Under the pieces are notes generated by a model. It ran no database searches and was not told the DNA's origin. It was given only the letters and a program-made list of their open reading frames with translations. A stretch of 64,000 bases of DNA from Clostridia bacterium. GTDB lineage: Bacteria > Bacillota > Clostridia > Christensenellales > Aristaeellaceae. Made by a program: the position numbers and the translations under genes. Positions 57,554 through 64,000 of the stretch are shown one piece after another. The number at the start of each line of letters is the position of its first letter. The stretch's first letter is position 1. The stretch spans positions 1-64,000 of the forward strand of contig JAFRQX010000011.1 in the NCBI GenBank assembly GCA_017428385.1, read 5' to 3'.

Positions 57554-58621
57554 ATGATTGTATTCAAAAATATCCGGAACTTTGTGTGCAGGCGGACAAC
57601 GATGTTTATCCTTTTTATGCTGGCGGTTTTTGCTACCCAGCTTGTTTTTTTATTTATTGGAAATTTTACAGTCAATTTAATGAATGATCATTTGAAATAC
57701 GATACTTCCGATAGAACCTATATTGTGCATGTTGATGGTAGTTATCGGATGGAGCAGGGGCGGGAATTCTTGGAAAGCTGGGGTGACAGCCTTGAGCATG
57801 TTTATGCTGCTCTTCTTCAGAACGGTGAGTATATTACTGCGGATCTATACGGTTCTTTTCCAGGTAAATTCGGGATTTCTTATGGAAGAGATTTTACTGA
57901 AATTGAGAAAAGCGAAGGCGCTGCAGTGATACTGCTCCCAAACGATGCCTATTTATACGATGATGAAACTCCTTTGGAGGACATAAGAAAATACACCATT
58001 GGGGATACCTATCCGCTGCTTGGCAGAGATTATCTTATTATCGGAATCGGAATGGAGGACTATTTCCAAATCCCTTATCAATCACTGTCCTCATGTCCTG
58101 AGGCAGTTCTGAATATGGTTATTGTAACGAACAACCATATGAACGATAAGGATACCTTTGTTCAATCTCTGAAACAGATATTCGGTACGGATCAGATACG
58201 TGTTTCCAGATCATCGGCTGCTTTGCCTAAAGGTTATGTCGTTGATCTGATTGTGATTATTGCGTTGCTGTCTATTGGCATTGTCAATTTTGTGTTTCTT
58301 TATCAGACGGTTCTTGAATTGCGAAAAAACCAGCTGCTTGTTTTCAGACTTTGTGGCTGTTCAGGTATCCGGGTTTTTCTGCAGTGTATCGGAGAAGTTC
58401 TGATTCTGTACAGTGCTTGTTTCTTGCTGGCGGTGCCGGTTGTTAAGTTGATACTCGCCTGGGCAGAGATATACAACTATATGTATGCTGATGCCTGCAC
58501 ATTCGGGATTTGTGTTCTTATCTATTTTATCTGTCTGTTGATATTTTCTGCATTCTTTGTTTTTCCGATCCGGAAGATGCTCCGCGGAACGCTTTCTCAG
58601 ATTCGGAATCTGACGATGTGA
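57554..58621 (+). CDS. ABC transporter permease, FtsX/MacB type (first)
   Basis: Permease of 355 residues with the four-helix FtsX/MacB plan: one helix near the N-terminus (about 17-38), a large outside domain (about 40-230), and three helices at the C-terminus (about 232-255, 283-306, 322-345). Such proteins do mechanical work on extracytoplasmic substrates or export peptides and lipoproteins. It is first in an operon with a second permease, the ATPase and a secreted protein. The start is uncertain because the AAAGGA site lies 15 nt before the ATG. Confidence 0.82.
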   Translation: MIVFKNIRNFVCRRTTMFILFMLAVFATQLVFLFIGNFTVNLMNDHLKYDTSDRTYIVHVDGSYRMEQGREFLESWGDSLEHVYAALLQNGEYITADLYGSFPGKFGISYGRDFTEIEKSEGAAVILLPNDAYLYDDETPLEDIRKYTIGDTYPLLGRDYLIIGIGMEDYFQIPYQSLSSCPEAVLNMVIVTNNHMNDKDTFVQSLKQIFGTDQIRVSRSSAALPKGYVVDLIVIIALLSIGIVNFVFLYQTVLELRKNQLLVFRLCGCSGIRVFLQCIGEVLILYSACFLLAVPVVKLILAWAEIYNYMYADACTFGICVLIYFICLLIFSAFFVFPIRKMLRGTLSQIRNLTM

Positions 58622-58636
58622 ACGGGAGATGTTGAG

Positions 58637-59806
58637 ATGATAGCGATTATAGGAGCATATGAATTTATCAAAAAGATCAGGTTCAATCTCATTATCGCTG
58701 TTCAGCTGGCTGTTTTTACAGTGATGCTTTCTGCTGTTATGGGCTACAGTCAGTACTGTGGATCAGTTTATACCATGCTGGATAACGTGAAGGAACAAAA
58801 CATGGTCTTTTATATGCCGGACGATCTGATTCCCTATGAGAACGGTCGTCGGGATCTGGTAATTGATCAGCATGGTAACTTTGACCGTGAAAGCTTCCGC
58901 TCATGCCTCGCATACGATATGCAAGGGGATGAATATTGCGTCATTGCCTATGGGGGACATATGGCAAAGAATTTTCCAGCCTTTTTGAGTAAGGGAAGTT
59001 GGCTTCCTGAGAAGAGTGAAGATGGTATATCCTGTTGTGTTTATTTCGGCAAAAAGAAACCAACTGTCGGTTCTGTTCTTGAACTGACTTTTTTCGATGA
59101 TAACGGTAAGCCTGTGTTGACTGAACCCTTTTCCGTATGCGGAATTGCTGCAGACAATGTTCAATGGCCGACTTTTGTAAATGGTTCCAATATGCTGACA
59201 GGTGGGGATCTCTTCATGGAGTTTACGCCGGATGACCTTGGTACAGATACTGTTATGATTCAGAATAACACAGTGTATGAATATGCCGGGACGATTAATG
59301 ATAACCTCTTTCTTTTCCCAAACGAGGGAGATGAAGGAAGGGCACTTGCTGATTCGTTGAAAAATGAAGCCTGGTCTTGTACCTACAGCGAACTGGTAGA
59401 AAATACCCGTGAGGAATTCAAACTTACAGTTTCATCTTATGTACCTTTTTTGCTGTGTTTCCTGATCATGGGTGTTGTTGGGCTTCTGTGTCATTCTCTT
59501 CTCAATATCTATTTAAACAGACGTCGAGACGCAGTGTATCGCCTGTGTGGGATGAGACGGAGAGATTACTTTGTGATAAATCTGACAGGAAATCTGTTGC
59601 TGGCTGCTATTGTTTTTGTGCTTTCATCCGTGATCTATACAGTTCTGATGATGACGGGGAATCTGGCAACCTATCATATGCGGTTTTCAGGCATCCTTAT
59701 CGGAACTGGTTTTATTACTGCCTTGCTGGTTCTTTTATCCGTTATCCCCTGCAGCGTCAGAAGAGGGAAATCCTTGGTTCATGAATTGGAGGAAAATGAA
59801 GCATGA
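58637..59806 (+). CDS. ABC transporter permease, FtsX/MacB type (second)
   Basis: Permease of 389 residues with the same layout as the first: helix about 12-35, outer domain about 40-270, and helices at about 275-300, 323-348 and 355-378. Two different permeases with one ATPase suggest a heterodimeric complex, as in bacteriocin-resistance or bacteriocin-associated systems. The stop codon overlaps the ATPase start by 4 bp. Confidence 0.82.
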   Translation: MIAIIGAYEFIKKIRFNLIIAVQLAVFTVMLSAVMGYSQYCGSVYTMLDNVKEQNMVFYMPDDLIPYENGRRDLVIDQHGNFDRESFRSCLAYDMQGDEYCVIAYGGHMAKNFPAFLSKGSWLPEKSEDGISCCVYFGKKKPTVGSVLELTFFDDNGKPVLTEPFSVCGIAADNVQWPTFVNGSNMLTGGDLFMEFTPDDLGTDTVMIQNNTVYEYAGTINDNLFLFPNEGDEGRALADSLKNEAWSCTYSELVENTREEFKLTVSSYVPFLLCFLIMGVVGLLCHSLLNIYLNRRRDAVYRLCGMRRRDYFVINLTGNLLLAAIVFVLSSVIYTVLMMTGNLATYHMRFSGILIGTGFITALLVLLSVIPCSVRRGKSLVHELEENEA

Positions 59807-60495
59807 TTGAATTGCAAAATGTTTCCAGAATCTATTATCCGGGCAAACCGAACGAGCAATATGCCCTGAAAGATATTTCCCTGAAGATCAAAGAGGGTGA
59901 ATTAATCGCCGTTGTTGGGAAATCGGGTGCAGGGAAATCCACGTTGCTGCATCTTATGGGCGGTATAGATGTGGCGGATACCGGGGAACTGATGATTAAC
60001 GGGACGGAAATAAAGAAACTGTCGGAACCGGAATTGAATAATTTCCGTATCCGGAATATTGGTATTGTTCTTCAAAATTTCGCATTGGTGGATGATTATT
60101 CCGTCTTTGATAATGTCAGCCTGCCTCTTCGCTTTTCCACCGGATGCTTCTCCGGGAAAGGAAAAATGAAGCACATGGTCATGGAAGCACTGCATAGGAC
60201 AGGAATTGAAGAACTGGAGAGACGGACGGTTAACACACTCTCCGGTGGACAGAAGCAGCGTGTAGCTATTGCGCGAGCAATTGTTACCCAGGCACCTTTT
60301 CTTCTTGCGGATGAACCTACAGGAGCGCTGGATTCCAAGACATCCGGAGAAATCATGGAGCTTTTCCTTCGAATGAATGCGCTGGGAACAACCGTCATAA
60401 TCGTAACGCACAATTATGATATGGCAGCACAGTGCCGGAGAATCATTGAACTGAGTGATGGAGAAATCATATCGGATACGGGGGAAAAAGAATAA
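59803..60495 (+). CDS. ABC transporter ATP-binding protein, LolD/MacB type
   Basis: ATPase of 230 residues powering the two FtsX-type permeases. Motifs: Walker A GKSGAGKST, Q-loop IVLQNF, signature LSGGQKQR, Walker B LLADEPTGALD, and the H-loop VTHN. The E of Walker B and the TGALD D-loop are typical of the MacB/LolD/BceA group, which act as mechanotransmission pumps or bacitracin-type resistance modules. Confidence 0.95.
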   Translation: MIELQNVSRIYYPGKPNEQYALKDISLKIKEGELIAVVGKSGAGKSTLLHLMGGIDVADTGELMINGTEIKKLSEPELNNFRIRNIGIVLQNFALVDDYSVFDNVSLPLRFSTGCFSGKGKMKHMVMEALHRTGIEELERRTVNTLSGGQKQRVAIARAIVTQAPFLLADEPTGALDSKTSGEIMELFLRMNALGTTVIIVTHNYDMAAQCRRIIELSDGEIISDTGEKE

Positions 60496-60565
60496 GTTGA
60501 TGAATACCTGCTAACAGAAATCTATTCCACAGTGTTTTCATCATATAAAGAAAGGAGAAAGAACA

Positions 60566-61012
60566 ATGAAGAAGACTGGTTTGATTGTTATCTGTGCCGT
60601 ATTGGCGCTGGTCATTGCTATTCCCGTTCTGGCCGCAAATTACAACGACAACTATAACTGCTCCAGCAATTGCACAAAAAATAGAAAAGTAGGATACAAT
60701 ACTGCTACTTTTTACTTTGAAAAAGGCGGCTTGTTCTCTGGAGATTCCATCGCATTTGCGCGTCAGTCCTGCGATTCTCATTCTGATAAGATGACCGTAA
60801 ATGAAAGCATTACAACGTCTGATAATCAGACAAAAACGAAGAAATGTCAAAATTATGCGGCATGCCAGACAGGAAGTCCTCTGATTGTGAATCTTGTAAA
60901 GAGCAAAACCCAACTCACTGGCAATCTGTGGAAAGCAGCCAAGAAAACATATACCAAGTTTACAGACGATTATCTCGAAGTAAACACCTGGACGATTAAC
61001 GGCAGCAAATAA
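60566..61012 (+). CDS. Small secreted Cys-rich protein linked to the ABC transporter
   Basis: Protein of 148 residues with a signal peptide ending PVLA. The mature part has five cysteines (NCSSNC, QSCDS, KKCQNYAAC) and a lysine-rich C-terminal half. AAAGGAG precedes the ATG, and it lies 70 bp after the ATPase gene before the operon terminator. This arrangement suits either a secreted antimicrobial exported or resisted by the transporter, or an accessory lipid/peptide-binding protein. No family recognised. Confidence 0.72.
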   Translation: MKKTGLIVICAVLALVIAIPVLAANYNDNYNCSSNCTKNRKVGYNTATFYFEKGGLFSGDSIAFARQSCDSHSDKMTVNESITTSDNQTKTKKCQNYAACQTGSPLIVNLVKSKTQLTGNLWKAAKKTYTKFTDDYLEVNTWTINGSK

Positions 61013-61082
61013 GCAGCTTTTGTTTGACTGAGTAGATCAACATTAAAGTGGTTTTGATGGAAATAGCTGTGGAATTGATGGA

Positions 61083-61110
61083 GGTATCCGCTGTATGCGG
61101 ATACCTTTTT
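61083..61110 (+). terminator. Terminator of the ABC operon
   Basis: GGTATCCGC and GCGGATACC, a perfect 9-bp stem around TGTAT, followed by T5. Confidence 0.9.
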
Positions 61111-61286
61111 GTTTGCAGGTTTGCAATCAGGGGAAACCGTTGTTGTTTTTATATTCTTCCATATATTTCCAAATAATACTGTTTCATTTGTTGAATAACA
61201 TGGATATATCTTATATACTGTATATAGCCAGCATTCCCATGAACAGTTTTTCTCATATTTATATTCTGATTTTAGGAGTTGTAATC

Positions 61287-62489
61287 ATGCGTCGTATTTC
61301 GTCAATTATTTTTTTGATAATATCAATTTTTATATCTTGCGTTTTCAATATAGTTTTGGCGGAAGATGCTAGCTTTGCCCTTTCTTCAGACCATCCTTTC
61401 CGCATCCTCATTATCGCCGATCCCCAGGACATCGACACTCCCCAGCCTGCTATGCTTTCCCTGCTGAATGCTTCCCTGGATGCTTCTCAGCCGGATCTGG
61501 TTGTGTTCCTGGGTGATATGATTCATGGCCGGGATCTGCGTGGGGAAGAGAAAGTGCGGAAGGCAATAGATGCAGCTGTATCTCCGGTAGTCGAACGGGG
61601 GATTCCGTTTGCATTGGTGTTCGGAAACCATGATGAGGAATGCGGGATCAGCAAGGAAGAACAGCTTAAGATGTATCAGTCCTATCCGGGCTGCCTGGCT
61701 GTGGATGGAGAAGATCTGCCCGGATGCGGGAACTACTATATTGTGGTAGAGAATCCTGTTCAGCTGGAGAGTCCGGTAGTGCTGTGGTTCATGGACAGTG
61801 GAAGTTATGCTGAAGAAGGAAAAGGGACATACGGATATGTGACAGAGGAGCAGAATGAATGGATGCTTTCTGCTTATGAGGAACTATGTGGGAAGTATGC
61901 TTCTCCGGTATCCTATGTGTTCCAGCATATTCCTGTTCCACAGGTCTATAACATGATCAAGGAAGTTCCTTTCGGAACTACCGGAGCGGTAACATGCTAT
62001 GGACCGAACTTTGGGAAATGGTATGTTGTGGATGAAGAATATATCTGGGCAGGTCATATGGGAGAAGGACCATGTTCTTCTGAATATGACAGCGGTGAGT
62101 TTGATGCCTGGAAGAAGATGAATGTGAAAGCAGCCTTCTTCGGGCATGATCACCTGAATGACTACTGTGGTACCTATGAAGGAATCGATATGGTTACTAC
62201 CTCCGGTGTAGGGTTCTATCTCTACGGCCGGGGAGATGAACACGGGACAAGGCTTGTGACACTGAATGCGGAGAAACCTGCGGAATATGAGACGAAGATG
62301 CTGTATTACAAGGATCTTGTTTCAGAACCATTGCCTGGTTTGTTTGTATCTTCCGTTGGTGTTATGCTCAGAAAGTATTTGTTTATGATTATCGCTGCGT
62401 TGATTGTGGTCATCGTGGTGATTGTGTTGCTGATTAGGTGGCTGGTGAAGCGCCATAAACGGAAGAAACTGAAGAGAATGATCAAGTGA
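61287..62489 (+). CDS. Membrane-anchored extracellular metallophosphoesterase
   Basis: Calcineurin-like phosphoesterase of 400 residues. A signal peptide or anchor (about 1-27) is followed by the metal motifs ADPQD, GDMIHGRD, GNHDEE, QHIP and GHDHLND in the usual order. A C-terminal membrane helix (about 365-388, MIIAALIVVIVVIVLLI) and a very basic tail (KRHKRKKLKR) fix the enzyme to the outside of the membrane. Related PPP-type enzymes (DCR2/Ted1-like) act on phosphoesters of lipids, nucleotides or proteins; the substrate here is unknown. The ATG at 61287 has AGGAG 9 nt before it; the longer frame upstream overlaps the ABC operon terminator. Confidence 0.88.
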   Translation: MRRISSIIFLIISIFISCVFNIVLAEDASFALSSDHPFRILIIADPQDIDTPQPAMLSLLNASLDASQPDLVVFLGDMIHGRDLRGEEKVRKAIDAAVSPVVERGIPFALVFGNHDEECGISKEEQLKMYQSYPGCLAVDGEDLPGCGNYYIVVENPVQLESPVVLWFMDSGSYAEEGKGTYGYVTEEQNEWMLSAYEELCGKYASPVSYVFQHIPVPQVYNMIKEVPFGTTGAVTCYGPNFGKWYVVDEEYIWAGHMGEGPCSSEYDSGEFDAWKKMNVKAAFFGHDHLNDYCGTYEGIDMVTTSGVGFYLYGRGDEHGTRLVTLNAEKPAEYETKMLYYKDLVSEPLPGLFVSSVGVMLRKYLFMIIAALIVVIVVIVLLIRWLVKRHKRKKLKRMIK

Positions 62490-62513
62490 GGCAGGAAGCA
62501 GGAGGAGACCTGG

Positions 62514-62912
62514 ATGGCTGTTATTGATAAAGTGGCATTTCTTTATGTCCAGGATGGAAAGATCTTAAGCACCCGATCCAAAGGAAAGGATAAGTACTAT
62601 ATTCCCGGCGGAAAAAGGGAAGCCGGAGAGACAGATATTGAGACACTGGTTAGGGAAGTAAAAGAAGAACTGAGCGTCGATATCATTGAATCATCCGCGA
62701 AATTCTATGGTGTCTTTGAAGCACAGGCTCATGGCAAAGCGGAAGGTGTTATTGTGAAAATGACCTGTTATACTGCGGAGTATAGCGGTGAATTGAAGGC
62801 GGATTCCGAAATAGCGGAGGTTGTCTGGCTTACGACAGAGGATATTGATTCGGTGTCGCCAGTGGATAAATTGATTTTTGCGGATCTACATGAAAAGGGA
62901 TTGTTGAAATAA
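62514..62912 (+). CDS. Nudix hydrolase
   Basis: Nudix enzyme of 132 residues with the box GGKREAGETDIETLVREVKEEL (about residues 32-53). The N-terminus DKVAFLYVQDGKILSTRSKGKDKYYIPGG resembles MutT/ADP-ribose-type Nudix proteins that clean up unusual nucleotides. AGGAGG lies 9 nt before the ATG. It follows the metallophosphoesterase by 24 bp and is probably cotranscribed. Confidence 0.9.
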   Translation: MAVIDKVAFLYVQDGKILSTRSKGKDKYYIPGGKREAGETDIETLVREVKEELSVDIIESSAKFYGVFEAQAHGKAEGVIVKMTCYTAEYSGELKADSEIAEVVWLTTEDIDSVSPVDKLIFADLHEKGLLK

Positions 62913-62936
62913 CAAAAAGGGAAAAGCGGCGTTGGG

Positions 62937-62997
62937 GAATAGCCTTCGGCTTAGTAAGGGATTCCTCGACGCCGCTTTGCTTTGCTCGGAATGACAC
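62937..62997 (+). repeat. GAATGACA-type dispersed repeat, copy 4
   Basis: Mini-hairpin TAGCCTTCGGCTTA, then GTAAGGGATTCCTCG, a GC-rich stretch, and CTCGGAATGACAC. Same plan as 15908-15976. Confidence 0.7.
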
Positions 62998-63033
62998 TGG
63001 GAACGATTGTTTGGTTTGAAGGTGTTCCTGTGT

Positions 63034-63540
63034 TCATGGTGTCAGCAGGGGATCTGTGGGGCTTTCCGGGATCAGGAGGAGTTCCTGTTTCAGTTCCTGT
63101 CTGGCGCGCCAGGAGCGTTTGAAGTGGGCGGCGATGACTTTGTTGACGTCGTCGCTGTCCATATGCGCCCATTCGAAGAGCATACGGGGACTGCGGACTA
63201 TTTCCTGGATGTCCGGGGGAAGCTTGTCGAATTCTTCCCGGCTGTTGTACAGGCCTCGGGAGATGGCTTTGAGGACTTTGAGCCAGGCGTCATCCTCTGT
63301 GGGTCCGTTGAGCTGTTGCGCTTTCCGGATGAAAGCGTTCAGGGCTCCGGGTGTGGGAGGGAAGCCTTTGACGTCTGTGGCGATGAAGGCATTCAGTGCC
63401 TGGTTGACCAGGGGATAGGGCGTGTTGACAAAGACCTGCTGCCAGACCTGGGAGAGGACAGCGGGATCCCTGTCTTTGATAAAACTGGGGTAGATGGCAG
63501 TGATGGCGGCAAGGATCCGCTTGGTTTCTTTCATGTCCAT
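63034..63540 (-). CDS. Phage-type replicative helicase loader/inhibitor-like protein
   Basis: Protein of 168 residues resembling the G39P-type loader or inhibitor of replicative helicases encoded by phages of Gram-positive bacteria. The helical N-terminal part (about residues 1-75, TKRILAAITAIYPSFIKDRD and PLVNQALNAFIATD with PPTPGALNAFIR) is the family core. The tail region is less conserved (SDDVNKVIAAHFKRSW). AGGAGG lies 12 nt before the ATG at 63540; the frame is open further upstream but overlaps the next gene. With that gene it marks the edge of a prophage or integrative element. Confidence 0.7.
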   Translation of the reverse strand: MDMKETKRILAAITAIYPSFIKDRDPAVLSQVWQQVFVNTPYPLVNQALNAFIATDVKGFPPTPGALNAFIRKAQQLNGPTEDDAWLKVLKAISRGLYNSREEFDKLPPDIQEIVRSPRMLFEWAHMDSDDVNKVIAAHFKRSWRARQELKQELLLIPESPTDPLLTP

Positions 63541-63608
63541 TGTGTATATATACCTCCTGAGGAGTTTTTTTGCTGTAGATGTGACTGGTTTATTATATGT
63601 GCCTGTGT

Positions 63609-64000
63609 TTACAGGAACGGGTTTGCGGGAAGCGGCTTTTGTGAGGCCGGAGGGGCGTTCTGGTTTTGCTTCTGGGCGCTGGCGAGCCAGCCGTTGATGA
63701 ACTTTTTGATGCCGTTCCTGGTTTTTCGCTTGTGGGGGTTGGACATACACCAGGCCTTCATGCCCCGGTATTCCTGGAGGACGTCCACTGCCGGATACAG
63801 GGAGGAGAATTCGGTGACTTCCTCCTGGGTGACGTTATAGGCGGTGTTGTCATTGAGGGGGATCTGGATGATGATCTCATCCGCTGTTTTGGGTTCTGTA
63901 TCTGCTGCTTTTTTGTTGGCATTGCGGCCGGCGGGTTTTTCCTGCCCGGCTTTTTCTTTTGTCTCCGGTTCAGGTGCGGGTTCAGGAGTGGCTTCTTCTT
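63609..64000 (-). CDS. Phage replication protein, C-terminal part (N-terminus beyond the window)
   Basis: The last 130 codons of a minus-strand gene that enters from the right edge. A Glu/Pro/Lys-rich linker (EATPEPAPEPETKEK) is followed by a conserved module: IIIQIPLNDNTAYNVT, EVTEFSSLYPAVDVLQEYRGM, then KAWCMSNPHKRKTRNGIKKF and INGWLASAQ. This module closes many phage and conjugative-element replication proteins (DnaD/primosome type) in Clostridia. It ends 68 bp before the helicase-loader-like gene, the usual gene order in phage replication modules. Confidence 0.7.
   Translation of the reverse strand, partial: EEATPEPAPEPETKEKAGQEKPAGRNANKKAADTEPKTADEIIIQIPLNDNTAYNVTQEEVTEFSSLYPAVDVLQEYRGMKAWCMSNPHKRKTRNGIKKFINGWLASAQKQNQNAPPASQKPLPANPFL

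Overview
The window looks like chromosomal DNA of an anaerobic, gut- or rumen-type Clostridia (Bacillota). The pointers are strong AGGAGG-type ribosome-binding sites, ECF sigma factors paired with membrane-bound partner proteins, BspA-type leucine-rich repeat and DUF4214 surface proteins, a cytoplasmic GH10 xylanase, a flavinylated extracellular reductase, and many small palindromic intergenic repeats. Genus cannot be set from the sequence alone. Most of the window reads as moderately GC-rich; roughly 43.7-57.5 kb is visibly AT-richer and holds the accessory genes.

Layout. 1-2.85 kb: half-type ABC exporter (cut by the window edge) overlapping a MATE exporter. 2.9-5.35 kb: GH10 xylanase divergent from an AraC regulator. 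5.37-7.6 kb: an array of mini-hairpins, then Nudix, DUF523, CpsB-type PHP phosphatase and YjbR genes in a tightly overlapping run. 7.8-10.3 kb: a 28-codon membrane peptide and two paralogous secreted proteins, the second frameshifted at an A7 tract. 10.4-15.7 kb: ABM monooxygenase-like protein, CorA-type transporter, a secreted protein with four DUF4214 domains, and a coiled-coil protein. 16.2-20 kb: ECF sigma/partner operon, a HEPN-MNT toxin-antitoxin cassette between two copies of a terminator repeat, and a secreted protein. 20.5-23.8 kb: MerR regulator divergent from a flavinylated, secreted fumarate-reductase-like flavoprotein. 24-33.2 kb: an unknown protein pair on the minus strand and a second ECF sigma operon whose partner is a 2324-residue modular membrane protein. 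33.3-43.6 kb: HAD hydrolase, small Cys-rich protein, two BspA-like proteins, a sugar-permease-like membrane protein, a zinc phospholipase C-like protein and a secreted paralogue of the 19-kb protein.

43.9-57.5 kb: small secreted proteins and peptides, then a defence island: TIR-like effector with a beta-sandwich tail, a 1413-residue NACHT/STAND NTPase, a divergent XRE regulator pair, an Eco47II-type restriction-modification system and two orphan genes. 57.5-62.9 kb: FtsX-type ABC transporter operon with a secreted protein, metallophosphoesterase and Nudix hydrolase. 63.0-64 kb: two phage/plasmid-type replication genes running off the edge.

Two regulatory signals tie distant genes together. 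A 17-bp motif (TTTACAYMRYTGTTACA-like) sits 80-145 bp upstream of five genes, always pointing toward the gene, and includes both BspA-like genes and the DUF4214 gene. The two ECF operons share a CGTCT(A/G)TATA promoter core directly before their ribosome-binding sites. Intergenic DNA is unusually rich in dispersed repeats, some nested inside others, and several have entered coding frames (xylanase C-terminus, HepT C-terminus).
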